Of a DNA stretch of 59,684 nt, positions 41,700-48,836 are shown one piece after another (within the stretch, counting starts at the first letter, position 1; each line of letters starts with the position of its first letter). The position numbers and the translations under genes were made by a program. A model generated the notes under the pieces. That model ran no database searches. It saw only the letters and a program-made list of their open reading frames with translations, and was not told the origin of the DNA. The DNA comes from Cupriavidus lacunae (GTDB lineage: Bacteria; Pseudomonadota; Gammaproteobacteria; Burkholderiales; Burkholderiaceae). Location of the stretch: positions 1-59,684 of the forward strand of contig NZ_QKWJ01000044.1 in the NCBI RefSeq assembly GCF_003353055.1, written 5' to 3'.

Positions 41700-41720
41700 T
41701 TGCCGCCCGGGAGCAACGCG

Positions 41721-42230
41721 CTACAGCAACAGGAAAGCCAGGTCCGACAGGCTGATCTCCGCCGGCGGAACGCCCTTGCGGCGCTGGAACAGGATGTGCT
41801 GGAGCACGCGATCCCTGTGCTCCGCGAAGGTATCCGGGTCCAGCCGCAGCCCCACGCGCGCGTAGTGCTCGGCCATCAGCCGATAGACCCGATGCCGCAC
41901 CACCAGCATCTCGTTCTCGGCCTGCAGCCGGCTCATGGCGCTGGCGTGCTCGTCTTCCAGCTGGCGCATGCCGACCACCACCCGGGCGTGCATGCCCCGA
42001 TACCGGTCGGTCTCCGCGTGCGCCTTGCGCAGTTCCTCGCGCAGCGAGCGCACCTCCTGCATCAGCTTCAGGTTGTGCTGCACGCCGCGCTGGATGCGCG
42101 TGGCCTCTTCCAGCGCCTGGTCCGCCGCCGCAATGGTGTCCTGCCATGGATTCGCATCCGGCGCGAAGTCCGCGTCCCCGGACACGGATGACGTCGAGAC
42201 GACAGTGTCGTCGATGCCAGTGTGATGCAT
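41721..42230 (-). CDS. Hypothetical coiled-coil protein
   Basis: A 169-aa soluble protein. Residues about 30-125 are heptad-like and charged (LKLMQEVRSLREELRKAHAE, QLEDEHASAMSRLQAENEML), predicting a coiled coil; the tail is RRKGVPPAEISLSDLAFLLL. No signal peptide or membrane segment. I do not recognise the family. It is convergent with the broken benE and divergent from the SMR gene. Confidence 0.6.
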   Translation of the reverse strand: MHHTGIDDTVVSTSSVSGDADFAPDANPWQDTIAAADQALEEATRIQRGVQHNLKLMQEVRSLREELRKAHAETDRYRGMHARVVVGMRQLEDEHASAMSRLQAENEMLVVRHRVYRLMAEHYARVGLRLDPDTFAEHRDRVLQHILFQRRKGVPPAEISLSDLAFLLL

Positions 42231-42492
42231 ACCGCTCCCCTTACCCCATGCCCGCCGCCGGCATCGTCAGATTCGTGCCGGCCTGGTCGGGCGAATTACC
42301 GCGACTGCCTTGTATGGCTGTCTTGTACCGCGGGCCTGCGTGCGCCCGCTTTTTGTCTTTATCGCCACATTCAATCCCCCATTGCCGCTTCACACAACCA
42401 CCGCAAGGGAGGGACGCGGCTTTGGCGCAACATGCGGGGAGGCTAAGATGCCGGCTTCGGCTCGTTTCGGCCCGCCCCATTTCTGCACTCCC

Positions 42493-42825
42493 ATGAACGG
42501 ATACCTGCTCCTCGCCCTCGCCATCGTCGCCGAAGTCATCGCCACCAGCAGCCTGAAAGCCTCGCAGGGCTTTACCCGGCTGGTGCCCAGCGTGCTGGTG
42601 GTCACCGGCTATGTCGCCGCCTTCTACCTGCTGATGCTGGTGATGCGCACCGTGCCGGTCGGCATCGCCTACGCGATCTGGAGCGGAGCGGGGATCGTGC
42701 TGGTGTCGCTGATCGCCGTGGTGCTGTATCGGCAGGTGCCGGATCTGGCGGCGTGTGTTGGGATTGGTCTGATTATTGGCGGCGTGGCCGTCATCCAGCT
42801 GTTTTCGAAGATGAGCGCACACTGA
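42493..42825 (+). CDS. SMR family multidrug efflux protein (EmrE/QacE type)
   Basis: A 110-aa four-helix protein with the essential Glu14 (LALAIVAEVIATSSLKAS) and the family motifs PVGIAYAIWSGAGIV and GVAVIQLFSK. Works as an antiparallel dimer, exchanging cationic drugs for protons. Length and motifs are normal. ATG 42493 is preceded by no strong ribosome site. Confidence 0.93.
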   Translation: MNGYLLLALAIVAEVIATSSLKASQGFTRLVPSVLVVTGYVAAFYLLMLVMRTVPVGIAYAIWSGAGIVLVSLIAVVLYRQVPDLAACVGIGLIIGGVAVIQLFSKMSAH

Positions 42826-42868
42826 GCATGGGTATGCTCGGCGGTGGATCCCACTCACCACCCTTGCC

Positions 42869-42889
42869 GTAGTCCCATTTTGGGACTAC
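42869..42889. promoter_or_regulatory. HigA operator, 9-bp perfect inverted repeat
   Basis: GTAGTCCCA (42869-42877), TTT, TGGGACTAC (42881-42889), nine bases before the higB start. Toxin-antitoxin operons are normally repressed by the antitoxin at such a dyad. Confidence 0.8.
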
Positions 42890-42897
42890 CATCGCAC

Positions 42898-43200
42898 ATG
42901 CGAATCATAGCGAAGAGGTCTTTGCTGGAATTCAGCAAATTCCACCCCGACTCCAGGCAATCGCTGCTTACCTGGCATGAAGAAGCCCGTTGCGCGGCCT
43001 GGATCGCACCCAGGGGCATCAAGGCACGCTACGCCAGTACCAGCTTTGTTGGCCGCAACCGCGTGGTCTTCAATATCGGCGGGAACAAGTACCGGCTTAT
43101 CGTCGCTGTCGCATACCGGTTGGGCGTCGTCCATGTGAAGTTCATCGGCACCCATCTCGACTATGACCGCATCGATGCCGCCACCGTGGAAATGGAGTGA
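42898..43200 (+). CDS. higB: HigB-family toxin (mRNA interferase)
   Basis: A 100-aa protein of the HigB/RelE-like superfamily: MRIIAKRSLLEFSKFHPDSR, TWHEEARCAAWIAPRGIKAR, VVFNIGGNKYRLIVAVAYRL and VHVKFIGTHLDYDRIDAATV are characteristic of the HigB group with the toxin gene first. It would cut mRNA on the ribosome. The antitoxin gene starts five bases after its stop. Confidence 0.92.
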   Translation: MRIIAKRSLLEFSKFHPDSRQSLLTWHEEARCAAWIAPRGIKARYASTSFVGRNRVVFNIGGNKYRLIVAVAYRLGVVHVKFIGTHLDYDRIDAATVEME

Positions 43201-43205
43201 TCACC

Positions 43206-43577
43206 ATGGACATCCGCCCCCTTCACACCGAAGCCGACTACAAGGAAGCGCTGGCCGCGGTCTCCGCCCTGATCGACGCCGACCCTGCTCCCGATACGCC
43301 GGAGGGCGACAAGCTGGAAATCCTTGCCATGCTGGTGGAACGCTATGAAGCCGAGCACTTCCCGCTGGACTTGCCCGACCCCCTGGCCGCCATCCGGTTT
43401 CGCATGGAGCAGGAAGGCCTGACGCCGCGCGACATGCAGCCCTACCTGGGAAACCTGAACCGGGTCTATGAAGTGCTGAACGGCAAGCGCGCGCTGAGTC
43501 TCGCCATGATCCGGCGGCTCACTCGCGAACTGAAGATCCCGGCTGAAGTGCTGATTGCCGAGCGCACCGGCACTTGA
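43206..43577 (+). CDS. higA: HigA-family antitoxin (XRE helix-turn-helix)
   Basis: A 123-aa antitoxin. The N-terminal half (HTEADYKEALAAVSALIDAD, LAMLVERYEAEHFPLDLPDP) binds the toxin; the C-terminal half is an HTH (GLTPRDMQPYLGNLNRVYEV, LNGKRALSLAMIRRLTRELK). Co-transcribed with higB and likely to bind the dyad at 42869-42889. Confidence 0.92.
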   Translation: MDIRPLHTEADYKEALAAVSALIDADPAPDTPEGDKLEILAMLVERYEAEHFPLDLPDPLAAIRFRMEQEGLTPRDMQPYLGNLNRVYEVLNGKRALSLAMIRRLTRELKIPAEVLIAERTGT

Positions 43578-43645
43578 GCTTGCGCAGCGGCAACCGGCGA
43601 TAGCGCGGCAGGCGTGGGGTCTGTGGGCTATTTTTTGCCCGGTAT

Positions 43646-44104
43646 CTAGCGCCCGATGACCACCTGGAAGACCACGCCGGTCGGAACGGCGACCAGGAAG
43701 TATTCCCCGCCAACCCCCACCCACTGGTATCCGCGCGGCGGAGGCGACAGCCGATAGGCGCGCCAGTCATCGATCACGTACTGACGGTGTCGGTATTCCG
43801 ACGGGATCCTTTCACCCTTTTGCCAATGGCCGGGGCCCGGGCGATCAGCGCGACGGTCAGGGCCGTACCCTCCGTCCCTACTCCTGTCACCTTCCCAACC
43901 TCTGTCACCGTGCCGGCCGTGGTCACCGTCCCGGCCGCGGTCGTTGTAGCCGTGCTGGTCATCGTGATTTTGACCCTGATCATGCCCCATGGGGGGCCTT
44001 CCGCGATCATCGCCGCCAGGGCCCCTGTCCTGGGCATAGGCTGCAACCGAAGTGACCGTGCACGCCGCTAGCGCCAGGCTGGCAATCATCTTGATCTTCC
44101 GCAT
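43646..44104 (-). CDS. RcnB family secreted protein
   Basis: A 152-aa periplasmic protein. Signal peptide to AAYAQ; a long Asp/Arg/Gly/His-rich stretch (about residues 26-90); then the RcnB domain, IPSEYRHRQYVIDDWRAYRL followed by PPPRGYQWVGVGGEYFLVAV. Family members are linked to Ni/Co homeostasis in E. coli, but most are uncharacterised. The His/Asp-rich region may bind metal. Confidence 0.82.
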   Translation of the reverse strand: MRKIKMIASLALAACTVTSVAAYAQDRGPGGDDRGRPPMGHDQGQNHDDQHGYNDRGRDGDHGRHGDRGWEGDRSRDGGYGPDRRADRPGPGHWQKGERIPSEYRHRQYVIDDWRAYRLSPPPRGYQWVGVGGEYFLVAVPTGVVFQVVIGR

Positions 44105-44231
44105 CTCGATCTCCAGAAGCCCATGTGATTAAGGGCCTTATTGTTCAGTCTATTCCGGGCTCCGGAGGCCACTAGTAACGAAATCGTAATGCGTTCGCAT
44201 CACATGGCCCCGCACACTCGCTAGCGAAGCG

Positions 44232-44444
44232 CTAGTATCGTTGCCCGCCCTGCCACCGATCTCTGTCGCCACCGTAGTCCCGGTGATCGCCCCGGTCGCG
44301 ATCGCCGTGGTCCCGGTCGTGGTCCCCTCTGCCATCTCCGCCATAGTACCCGCCACCGCCCCGGTACCCATCTCCATAGGGCGCCACAACGCAGCCGCTG
44401 AGCAATGCAATGGAAGTGGCAAGCAGCACAAGCTTGGGCTTCAT
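44232..44444 (-). CDS. Small Asp/Arg/Gly-rich lipoprotein
   Basis: A 70-aa protein with a lipobox: LLATSIALLSGC, Cys at about residue 18. The mature part is GGYYGGDGRGDHDRDHGDRD-like, very rich in Gly, Asp and Arg, similar in composition to the linker of the neighbouring RcnB-like protein. ATG 44444 has AGGAG upstream, which decides the start over an earlier in-frame ATG. Function unknown. Confidence 0.7.
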   Translation of the reverse strand: MKPKLVLLATSIALLSGCVVAPYGDGYRGGGGYYGGDGRGDHDRDHGDRDRGDHRDYGGDRDRWQGGQRY

Positions 44445-44684
44445 CAGGCTCTCCTGTTCAACCTTCGTCTTTTTCAGGATATGTATTGGATTGACGGACG
44501 GATGTAGGACATGGGTTCTTCCACAACAGGGGATTTCTCCTACAACGCGAGGCCTCGGCGGATTACAAGTTATTACAGTGCTCAAGGTACAAAGCGCCCT
44601 AACCTCCAGCCTGGCAGGGCCAAGCGGGCGCGGGGCCCGCGAGCGCCTGACGATGCCAACACATACCGAATAAAGGAGGATCCC

Positions 44685-44912
44685 ATGAGCAAGACCCGCT
44701 TACTTTCCCTGATCGCGATCGCCATCCTGGCGACAGGCTCGATGCCCGCTTTTGCTCAGCGTGGCAGTGGAGGCGGCGGTGCGGGCTGCGCAAGGCGGCC
44801 TGCTGGACGGGAAAAGCCCGACTCGCGAGACAAGGGGGTCGCCCGCCACAGGCGTAAATCCGGCGTAACGGCGGCGAGGAATATATCGAAAACAGTGGGA
44901 TTTTTCGGGTGA
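44685..44912 (+). CDS. Small secreted protein, possibly decayed
   Basis: A 75-aa frame with a strong ribosome site (AAAGGAGGA) and a clean signal peptide (LLSLIAIAILATGSMPAFAQ). The mature part begins QRGSGGGGAGC and then becomes basic and unstructured, which may reflect a frameshift in an older gene. No family recognised. The 240 bases upstream hold no gene. Confidence 0.45.
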   Translation: MSKTRLLSLIAIAILATGSMPAFAQRGSGGGGAGCARRPAGREKPDSRDKGVARHRRKSGVTAARNISKTVGFFG

Positions 44913-44991
44913 CCGAAAGCGCTGAAGTCCTCGGCAAGCCTTACGCTGCGGTACTTTGCGGTGAAATGAAGGGATGCAGGGAAAGTGGGGC

Positions 44992-45066
44992 TGGTCCCGC
45001 CGACAGGAATCGAACCTGTATCTAGCGCTTAGGAGGCGCTCGTTCTATCCATTGAACTACGGCGAG
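44992..45066 (-). tRNA. tRNA-Arg (anticodon CCT)
   Basis: A complete cloverleaf on the minus strand: D arm GTTC/GAAC, anticodon stem AGCGC/GCGCT with loop CTCCTAA (anticodon CCT), T arm ACAGG/CCTGT with TTCGATT loop, acceptor closing CTCGCCG with CGGCGGG (one G-U pair), discriminator A, and an encoded CCA (complement of 44992-44994). It reads AGG codons. Confidence 0.95.
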
Positions 45067-45167
45067 GGACAGGACTGCCAGGATCGGGAACCGCGGGCGC
45101 GGTAATCCTGGAGACGGGCCGGAGTATATCAAAATCCGCACCCGACCGGCCCGGCGGCGGTAGCGCA

Positions 45168-45356
45168 TCAGTCCTGGCGCCCTCGCCCCGTGCTGCGCCC
45201 GGATGATGGCAGGCGCGCCGGCTGGCCGGCGTGGCGCAGGGCCCGGCGCGCCGGGCGGTGGTGGCCGCGGGCGCAACTGGCGGCGGTGGTACAACTGCGG
45301 TGGCAGGCTTTTCCGCGCAGGTTGCAGCGCAGTTCCCAGTCAATCAGTCCGGACAT
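45168..45356 (-). CDS. Possible small basic protein downstream of the LRAT-like gene
   Basis: A 62-aa frame (MSGLIDWELRCNLRGKACHR at its start) with a good AAGGAG ribosome site eight bases before the ATG, 33 bases after the LRAT-like gene and in the same direction. Four Cys occur in the first 30 residues. The latter half is Arg/Pro/Gly-rich and could be chance open frame. No family recognised. Confidence 0.35.
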   Translation of the reverse strand: MSGLIDWELRCNLRGKACHRSCTTAASCARGHHRPARRALRHAGQPARLPSSGRSTGRGRQD

Positions 45357-45389
45357 GGCAGTCTCCTTGATTCGGTTGCGGTCGTGCGC

Positions 45390-45881
45390 TCAGGCAAGGC
45401 GCAGGGTCAGGTTCAGGCCGCCCAGTTCCGCCTGCAGCACCGCGGCCAGCAGCAGCCAGGCGGTTTGCAGCGCGGCGCGCGGGCGGCGCAGGCAGGCTTC
45501 CACCTGTTCGCTGCGGCTTTCGCCGGACAGGCACCATGAGCAGAAGTGCTCGCAGTTGTTGGTCAGCAGGTGGTAGGCGTTTTCGCCCAGGCGGGAGCGG
45601 GCGCGTTCGACGGCCTGGCGGCCGGTAAAGCGCGCACAGGGTTCCGGCCTGACGGCGATGCCGAAGCCGGCAGCAAAGGCCTCAACCGTGGTTTCCTCGA
45701 CCGGGGCGGCTTGCAGGGCGCGGGCGAAGCCGGCGTAGTGGATGACGCGGCCGGCGCCGATATAGATGCCGTGGTGGGCGTAGCCGTGGCGTTCGGTGAC
45801 CAGGTGCGCGCCGAGCGGCAGCGGGTCGGCGAAACGATTGTCGCTGCCGGTTTCGCGTTCTTGTTGGTTCTGGATGTTCAT
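45390..45881 (-). CDS. LRAT/NlpC-P60-like acyltransferase family protein
   Basis: A 163-aa protein with the circularly permuted papain fold motifs of the lecithin:retinol acyltransferase family: HLVTERHGYAHHGIYIGAGR with the catalytic His and VIHYAGFARA, and NNCEHFCSWCLSG with the catalytic Cys. The C-terminus has a hydrophobic helix (LQTAWLLLAAVLQAELGG), perhaps a membrane anchor. ATG 45881 is chosen; 45926 would add 15 residues. Bacterial members act on lipids or peptides. It borders the peptide-export locus but transcribes away from it. Confidence 0.75.
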   Translation of the reverse strand: MNIQNQQERETGSDNRFADPLPLGAHLVTERHGYAHHGIYIGAGRVIHYAGFARALQAAPVEETTVEAFAAGFGIAVRPEPCARFTGRQAVERARSRLGENAYHLLTNNCEHFCSWCLSGESRSEQVEACLRRPRAALQTAWLLLAAVLQAELGGLNLTLRLA

Positions 45882-46024
45882 GGCTGGTCTCGGTATGTCG
45901 GGTGGCTGCAGGCATTGCTGCTTCATGCCAGCCCAACCGCATCAACCATGCCAATGCCACCGAGCCACGGCGGCTCAAAGGTTCCGGGGAAATCCGAGGG
46001 TTTTGGCAGGGATCAACTGTCGGC

Positions 46025-46059
46025 TGCCAGCCAACCGTGCGGCGGCCGGTCTGTTGGCA
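46025..46059. promoter_or_regulatory. Imperfect dyad, candidate activator site upstream of the sigma-54 promoter
   Basis: TGCCAGCCAACCG (46025-46037) and CGGTCTGTTGGCA (46047-46059) match as inverted repeats at 10 of 13 positions. It lies about 220 bases before the -24/-12 element at 46282, a usual distance for an enhancer site. The 10-mer TCTGTTGGCA recurs (minus strand, 59454-59463) 121 bases before the second sigma-54 promoter. It lies in the 467-base gap 45882-46348, which holds no gene. Confidence 0.35.
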
Positions 46060-46142
46060 TGCGGCCACCATTCGCGGCTTGCCGCGAGGCCTCGGCACTT
46101 CGACGGGCGGGCTCACGCCGTGGAGACGCTGTGGTGGGTGTG

Positions 46143-46172
46143 GCCCGACACCCGCTCGCAAGGGTGTCGGGC
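46143..46172. promoter_or_regulatory. 11-bp inverted repeat in the peptide promoter region
   Basis: GCCCGACACCC (46143-46153) and GGGTGTCGGGC (46162-46172), loop of eight. No T tract. It may be a regulator site for the downstream sigma-54 promoter or a remnant hairpin. Confidence 0.35.
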
Positions 46173-46281
46173 GGCCGCCAACGCGGCTGACCCGCGAGCG
46201 GGCGGCGCATTGCCCCCGCCTCACCCGGAAAGCCGCGCCAACGCTTGGATTAGAGCCATCCCCATACCCGGCACGCCCTGG

Positions 46282-46297
46282 TGGCACGCGCCTTGCT
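46282..46297 (+). promoter_or_regulatory. Sigma-54 (-24/-12) promoter of the 97-aa peptide gene
   Basis: TGGCACGCGCCTTGCT fits the consensus TGGCACG-N4-TTGCW at every defined base, with GG and GC ten bases apart. Expected transcription start near 46308, 40 bases before the peptide ATG at 46349. Confidence 0.85.
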
Positions 46298-46348
46298 CAA
46301 TACCGGTACCGCCCCCGGGCGCCCCGCCGCTTCCACCGGAGACCGAAC

Positions 46349-46642
46349 ATGGCCACCCTTGCAATCAACGACCTCGCCAGCTGCCGCGAACTTGCTCCCG
46401 CCGCCATGGCTCGCGTGCGCGGCGCCGGCGGACAGTGGGTGTTCGGGTGGATCCGACCGTTCGTGCCGTCGTCCCCGCTGCCGCTCGGGTCGGTGATCAA
46501 CTTTTACGAGATCACCAACAACTTCTATGCTGATCAGATGAACAACCAGTTCCAGAACATCGATATCCGCAACAACGCGCCAAACGCCAATATCAATGTG
46601 CGTGGCGACCAGGGCGCAAGGAACGACGGCCGGCTGATCTGA
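46349..46642 (+). CDS. Double-glycine-leader peptide precursor (97 aa)
   Basis: Starts with MATLAINDLASC and a leader ending AMARVRGAGG, then QWVFGWIRPFVPSSPLPLG and an Asn/Gln-rich tail (NNQFQNIDIRNNAPNANINV, ending GARNDGRLI). The leader matches those of the two peptides at 58.6-59.2 kb (M-TL-I-DL, M-x-x-V-R-G) and the GG-type site cut by C39 peptidases. The mature part would be about 69 aa. GGAG precedes the ATG. It has its own sigma-54 promoter and a terminator. The core shares no clear identity with the other two beyond Asn content. Confidence 0.8.
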   Translation: MATLAINDLASCRELAPAAMARVRGAGGQWVFGWIRPFVPSSPLPLGSVINFYEITNNFYADQMNNQFQNIDIRNNAPNANINVRGDQGARNDGRLI

Positions 46643-46677
46643 TGCGGATCTGAATGCGCCAGTGCCGCCGTGGCAAC

Positions 46678-46699
46678 GCCCCGGCTCGTCCGGGGCTTT
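46678..46699 (+). terminator. Terminator between the peptide gene and the PP2C gene
   Basis: GCCCCGG (46678-46684), loop CTCGT, CCGGGGC (46690-46696), then TTT. The short T tract suggests partial read-through into the phosphatase gene. Confidence 0.6.
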
Positions 46700-46718
46700 A
46701 CGCGGACCGGAGACAAGA

Positions 46719-47495
46719 TTGGGTTTCGACTCGCATTTCCAGTGGACCTCGGCGGCGTGCACGGACGTCGGGCGGGTGCGCGAGCGCAATGAGGACGCTT
46801 GCCTGGACCTGCCCGGGCAGGACCTGTGGGCGGTGGCCGACGGCATGGGCGGCCATGCCGTGGGGGACTTCGCCAGCCAGGCTGTGGTGCAGGCGCTGGC
46901 CGCGCTGCCGCCACAGGCCCGGCTGGAAGACCGTGTCGACGCCACGCGCGCGGCGCTGCAGGGCGTGAACCTGGCGCTGGTCGACGAGGCCGCGCGCCTG
47001 GGCGTGCGCTGCATCGGCAGTACCGTGGTGGTACTGCTGGCCGGAGACCGCCGCTGCGCCTGCCTGTGGGCCGGGGACAGCCGCCTGTACCGGCTGCGCG
47101 GCGGCCAGCTGGTCCGCCTCACGCGCGACCACAACCAGGTCGAGCGCCTGCTGGCGCGCGGGCTGATCACCCCGGAGCAGGCGCGCCACCATCCCGCGCA
47201 GAACACCATCACGCGCGCCGTCGGCGCGGCCCCGACGCTGGCGCCGGAGCAGTTGCTCGCCGACGTCGCCGACGGCGACGTCTACCTGCTGTGCAGCGAC
47301 GGCCTGAGCAACGAGGTCGACGACGACGATATCGCGGCGGTGCTGACGCAGCAAGACGTGGCGCAGGCCGCGACGACACTGGTGCAGATGGCGCTGGATG
47401 CCGGCGGGCGCGACAACGTGTCGGTCGTGGTGCTCCGCGCGGCCGATCCCTACGGCTCGGACAAGACCCTGGTCAATCCGGAGCTGGACGCCTGA
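46719..47495 (+). CDS. PP2C-type Ser/Thr protein phosphatase
   Basis: About 258 aa with all PP2C motifs: DVGRVRERNEDACLDLP, VADGMGGHAVGDFAS, GSTVVVLL, WAGDSRLYRLRGG, LTRDHNQVERL, TRAVGA, LLCSDGLSNEVDDDDI and GGRDNVSVVVLR; the metal-binding Asp residues are in place. TTG 46719 follows GGAG at normal spacing; ATG 46662 would add 19 residues overlapping the terminator. Lies between a peptide gene and the convergent export operon. It resembles the PppA-like phosphatases that oppose Ser/Thr kinases with FHA partners, matching the FHA protein in the locus. Confidence 0.9.
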   Translation: MGFDSHFQWTSAACTDVGRVRERNEDACLDLPGQDLWAVADGMGGHAVGDFASQAVVQALAALPPQARLEDRVDATRAALQGVNLALVDEAARLGVRCIGSTVVVLLAGDRRCACLWAGDSRLYRLRGGQLVRLTRDHNQVERLLARGLITPEQARHHPAQNTITRAVGAAPTLAPEQLLADVADGDVYLLCSDGLSNEVDDDDIAAVLTQQDVAQAATTLVQMALDAGGRDNVSVVVLRAADPYGSDKTLVNPELDA

Positions 47496-47519
47496 GGCAC
47501 CGTCGGCAGCGCCGGCGCC

Positions 47520-48836
47520 CTACCCCTTGCCGCCTTCAGCCTGCCGGTTGGCGCGGAAGTCCTTTGAGTGGATGCCGTGCTTCTTCAGCAGCATCTGCAG
47601 GTGCGAGCGGTTCATGTCGAAGCGCCGCGCCAGCTCGGCGACGGTGCCGCCGACTTCCTGCAAGCCCCGTTCGAGAAAAGCGCGCTCGGCCTCGTCGCTG
47701 GCGGCGCGCTTGGCCTCGCTCAGCGAGGTCGCCATGGTGATGTCCACCGCTGCCGTGCCCGCGCCCACCACCGCCAGCGCGGCGGGCTTCGGCCGGATGT
47801 CCTGTGGCAGGTGGGCCAGGTCGGCGGTGTCGCCGGCCAGGCAGCTCAGCCGGTAGAGCAGGTTGCGCAGCTCGCGGATATTGCCCGGGTAGTCGTAGTG
47901 CAGCAGGAAGTCGCGCAGCCGCGGCGTCAGCCTGACCGGCGCGCGCTTGAGCATGCCCGCGGCCTCGTCGCTGAAGTACGCCACCAGCAGTGGGATCTCG
48001 TCGCGCCGCTCGCGCAGTGACGGCAGGCTGACGTGGATCACGCTGAGGCGATAGAACAGGTCCTCGCGGAAGGTGCCGGCCTGGCTCATCTTGCGCAGGT
48101 CCTTGTTGGTCGCCGCGACGATGCGTGTATCGACCGAGATCGCCTCGTCCGAACCCACGCGCTGGATCTCGTGCGCTTCCAGCACGCGCAGCAGCTTGAC
48201 CTGCCCGGGCAGCGGCAGCTCGCCGATCTCGTCCAGGAAGATGGTGCCGGTATGTGCGCTCTCGAACTTGCCGCGCCGGTCGTTGCTGGCGCCGGTGAAG
48301 GCGCCTTTCTTGTGGCCGAACAGCTCGGATTCGAGCAGGCTGTCGGGGATGGCGCCGCAGTTGACCGAGATAAATGGCTTGTCGGTGCGCGAGCCATTGG
48401 CATGGATCACCTTGGCCATCAGCTCCTTGCCGGTGCCGCTCTCGCCATCGATCAGCACCGGCAGGTCGGTCGGCGCCGCCTTCTCGGCGATCTCCAGGGC
48501 TTCCAACAGCTTGGGATTGTCGCCAAAGGTCCCTTCGAAGATAAAGCTGCGCTCCATCAGCGCCTGCCGGCGCTCGCGCGGCATGCGCTCGACTTCCGGC
48601 TGCGGCGGCGCGGCCTCGGCCGACGCCGCCTGCACGAAGCGCTCCTTGTGCGACAGCCCCATCACTTCGTCGCGCAGCGTGGTGGCCTGCTTGAGCAGCT
48701 TCTCGATCTCCGGCCGGTCAAGCCGCGACGACCAGCGCAGCGTGGAGCGCAGGATCTCGATTTTCTCGATCAGCCCGGCGAACGACACCGGCGAGGTGAC
48801 CGAGGCGGGGGTGGCACCCTGGTTATATAGCTTCAT
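47520..48836 (-). CDS. Sigma-54-dependent transcriptional activator
   Basis: A 438-aa enhancer-binding protein: AAA+ domain with Walker A GESGTGKE (131-138), the sigma-54 contact loop GAFTGA (178-183), Walker B TIFLDE (about 198-203) and a Fis-type HTH at the C-terminus (GGTVAELARRFDMNRSHLQM). The N-terminal 95 residues are helical and charged, with no receiver, PAS or FHA domain that I can see, so the signal is unknown. Last gene of the export operon; its ATG overlaps the transporter stop by four bases. The two -24/-12 promoters in the locus are obvious targets. Confidence 0.92.
   Translation of the reverse strand: MKLYNQGATPASVTSPVSFAGLIEKIEILRSTLRWSSRLDRPEIEKLLKQATTLRDEVMGLSHKERFVQAASAEAAPPQPEVERMPRERRQALMERSFIFEGTFGDNPKLLEALEIAEKAAPTDLPVLIDGESGTGKELMAKVIHANGSRTDKPFISVNCGAIPDSLLESELFGHKKGAFTGASNDRRGKFESAHTGTIFLDEIGELPLPGQVKLLRVLEAHEIQRVGSDEAISVDTRIVAATNKDLRKMSQAGTFREDLFYRLSVIHVSLPSLRERRDEIPLLVAYFSDEAAGMLKRAPVRLTPRLRDFLLHYDYPGNIRELRNLLYRLSCLAGDTADLAHLPQDIRPKPAALAVVGAGTAAVDITMATSLSEAKRAASDEAERAFLERGLQEVGGTVAELARRFDMNRSHLQMLLKKHGIHSKDFRANRQAEGGKG

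Noticed and set aside
43600..43640. A terminator after higA (T-run at about 43629-43635).
   Set aside because: The only stem is ATAGC/GCTAT with a loop over 20 bases, too weak to call.
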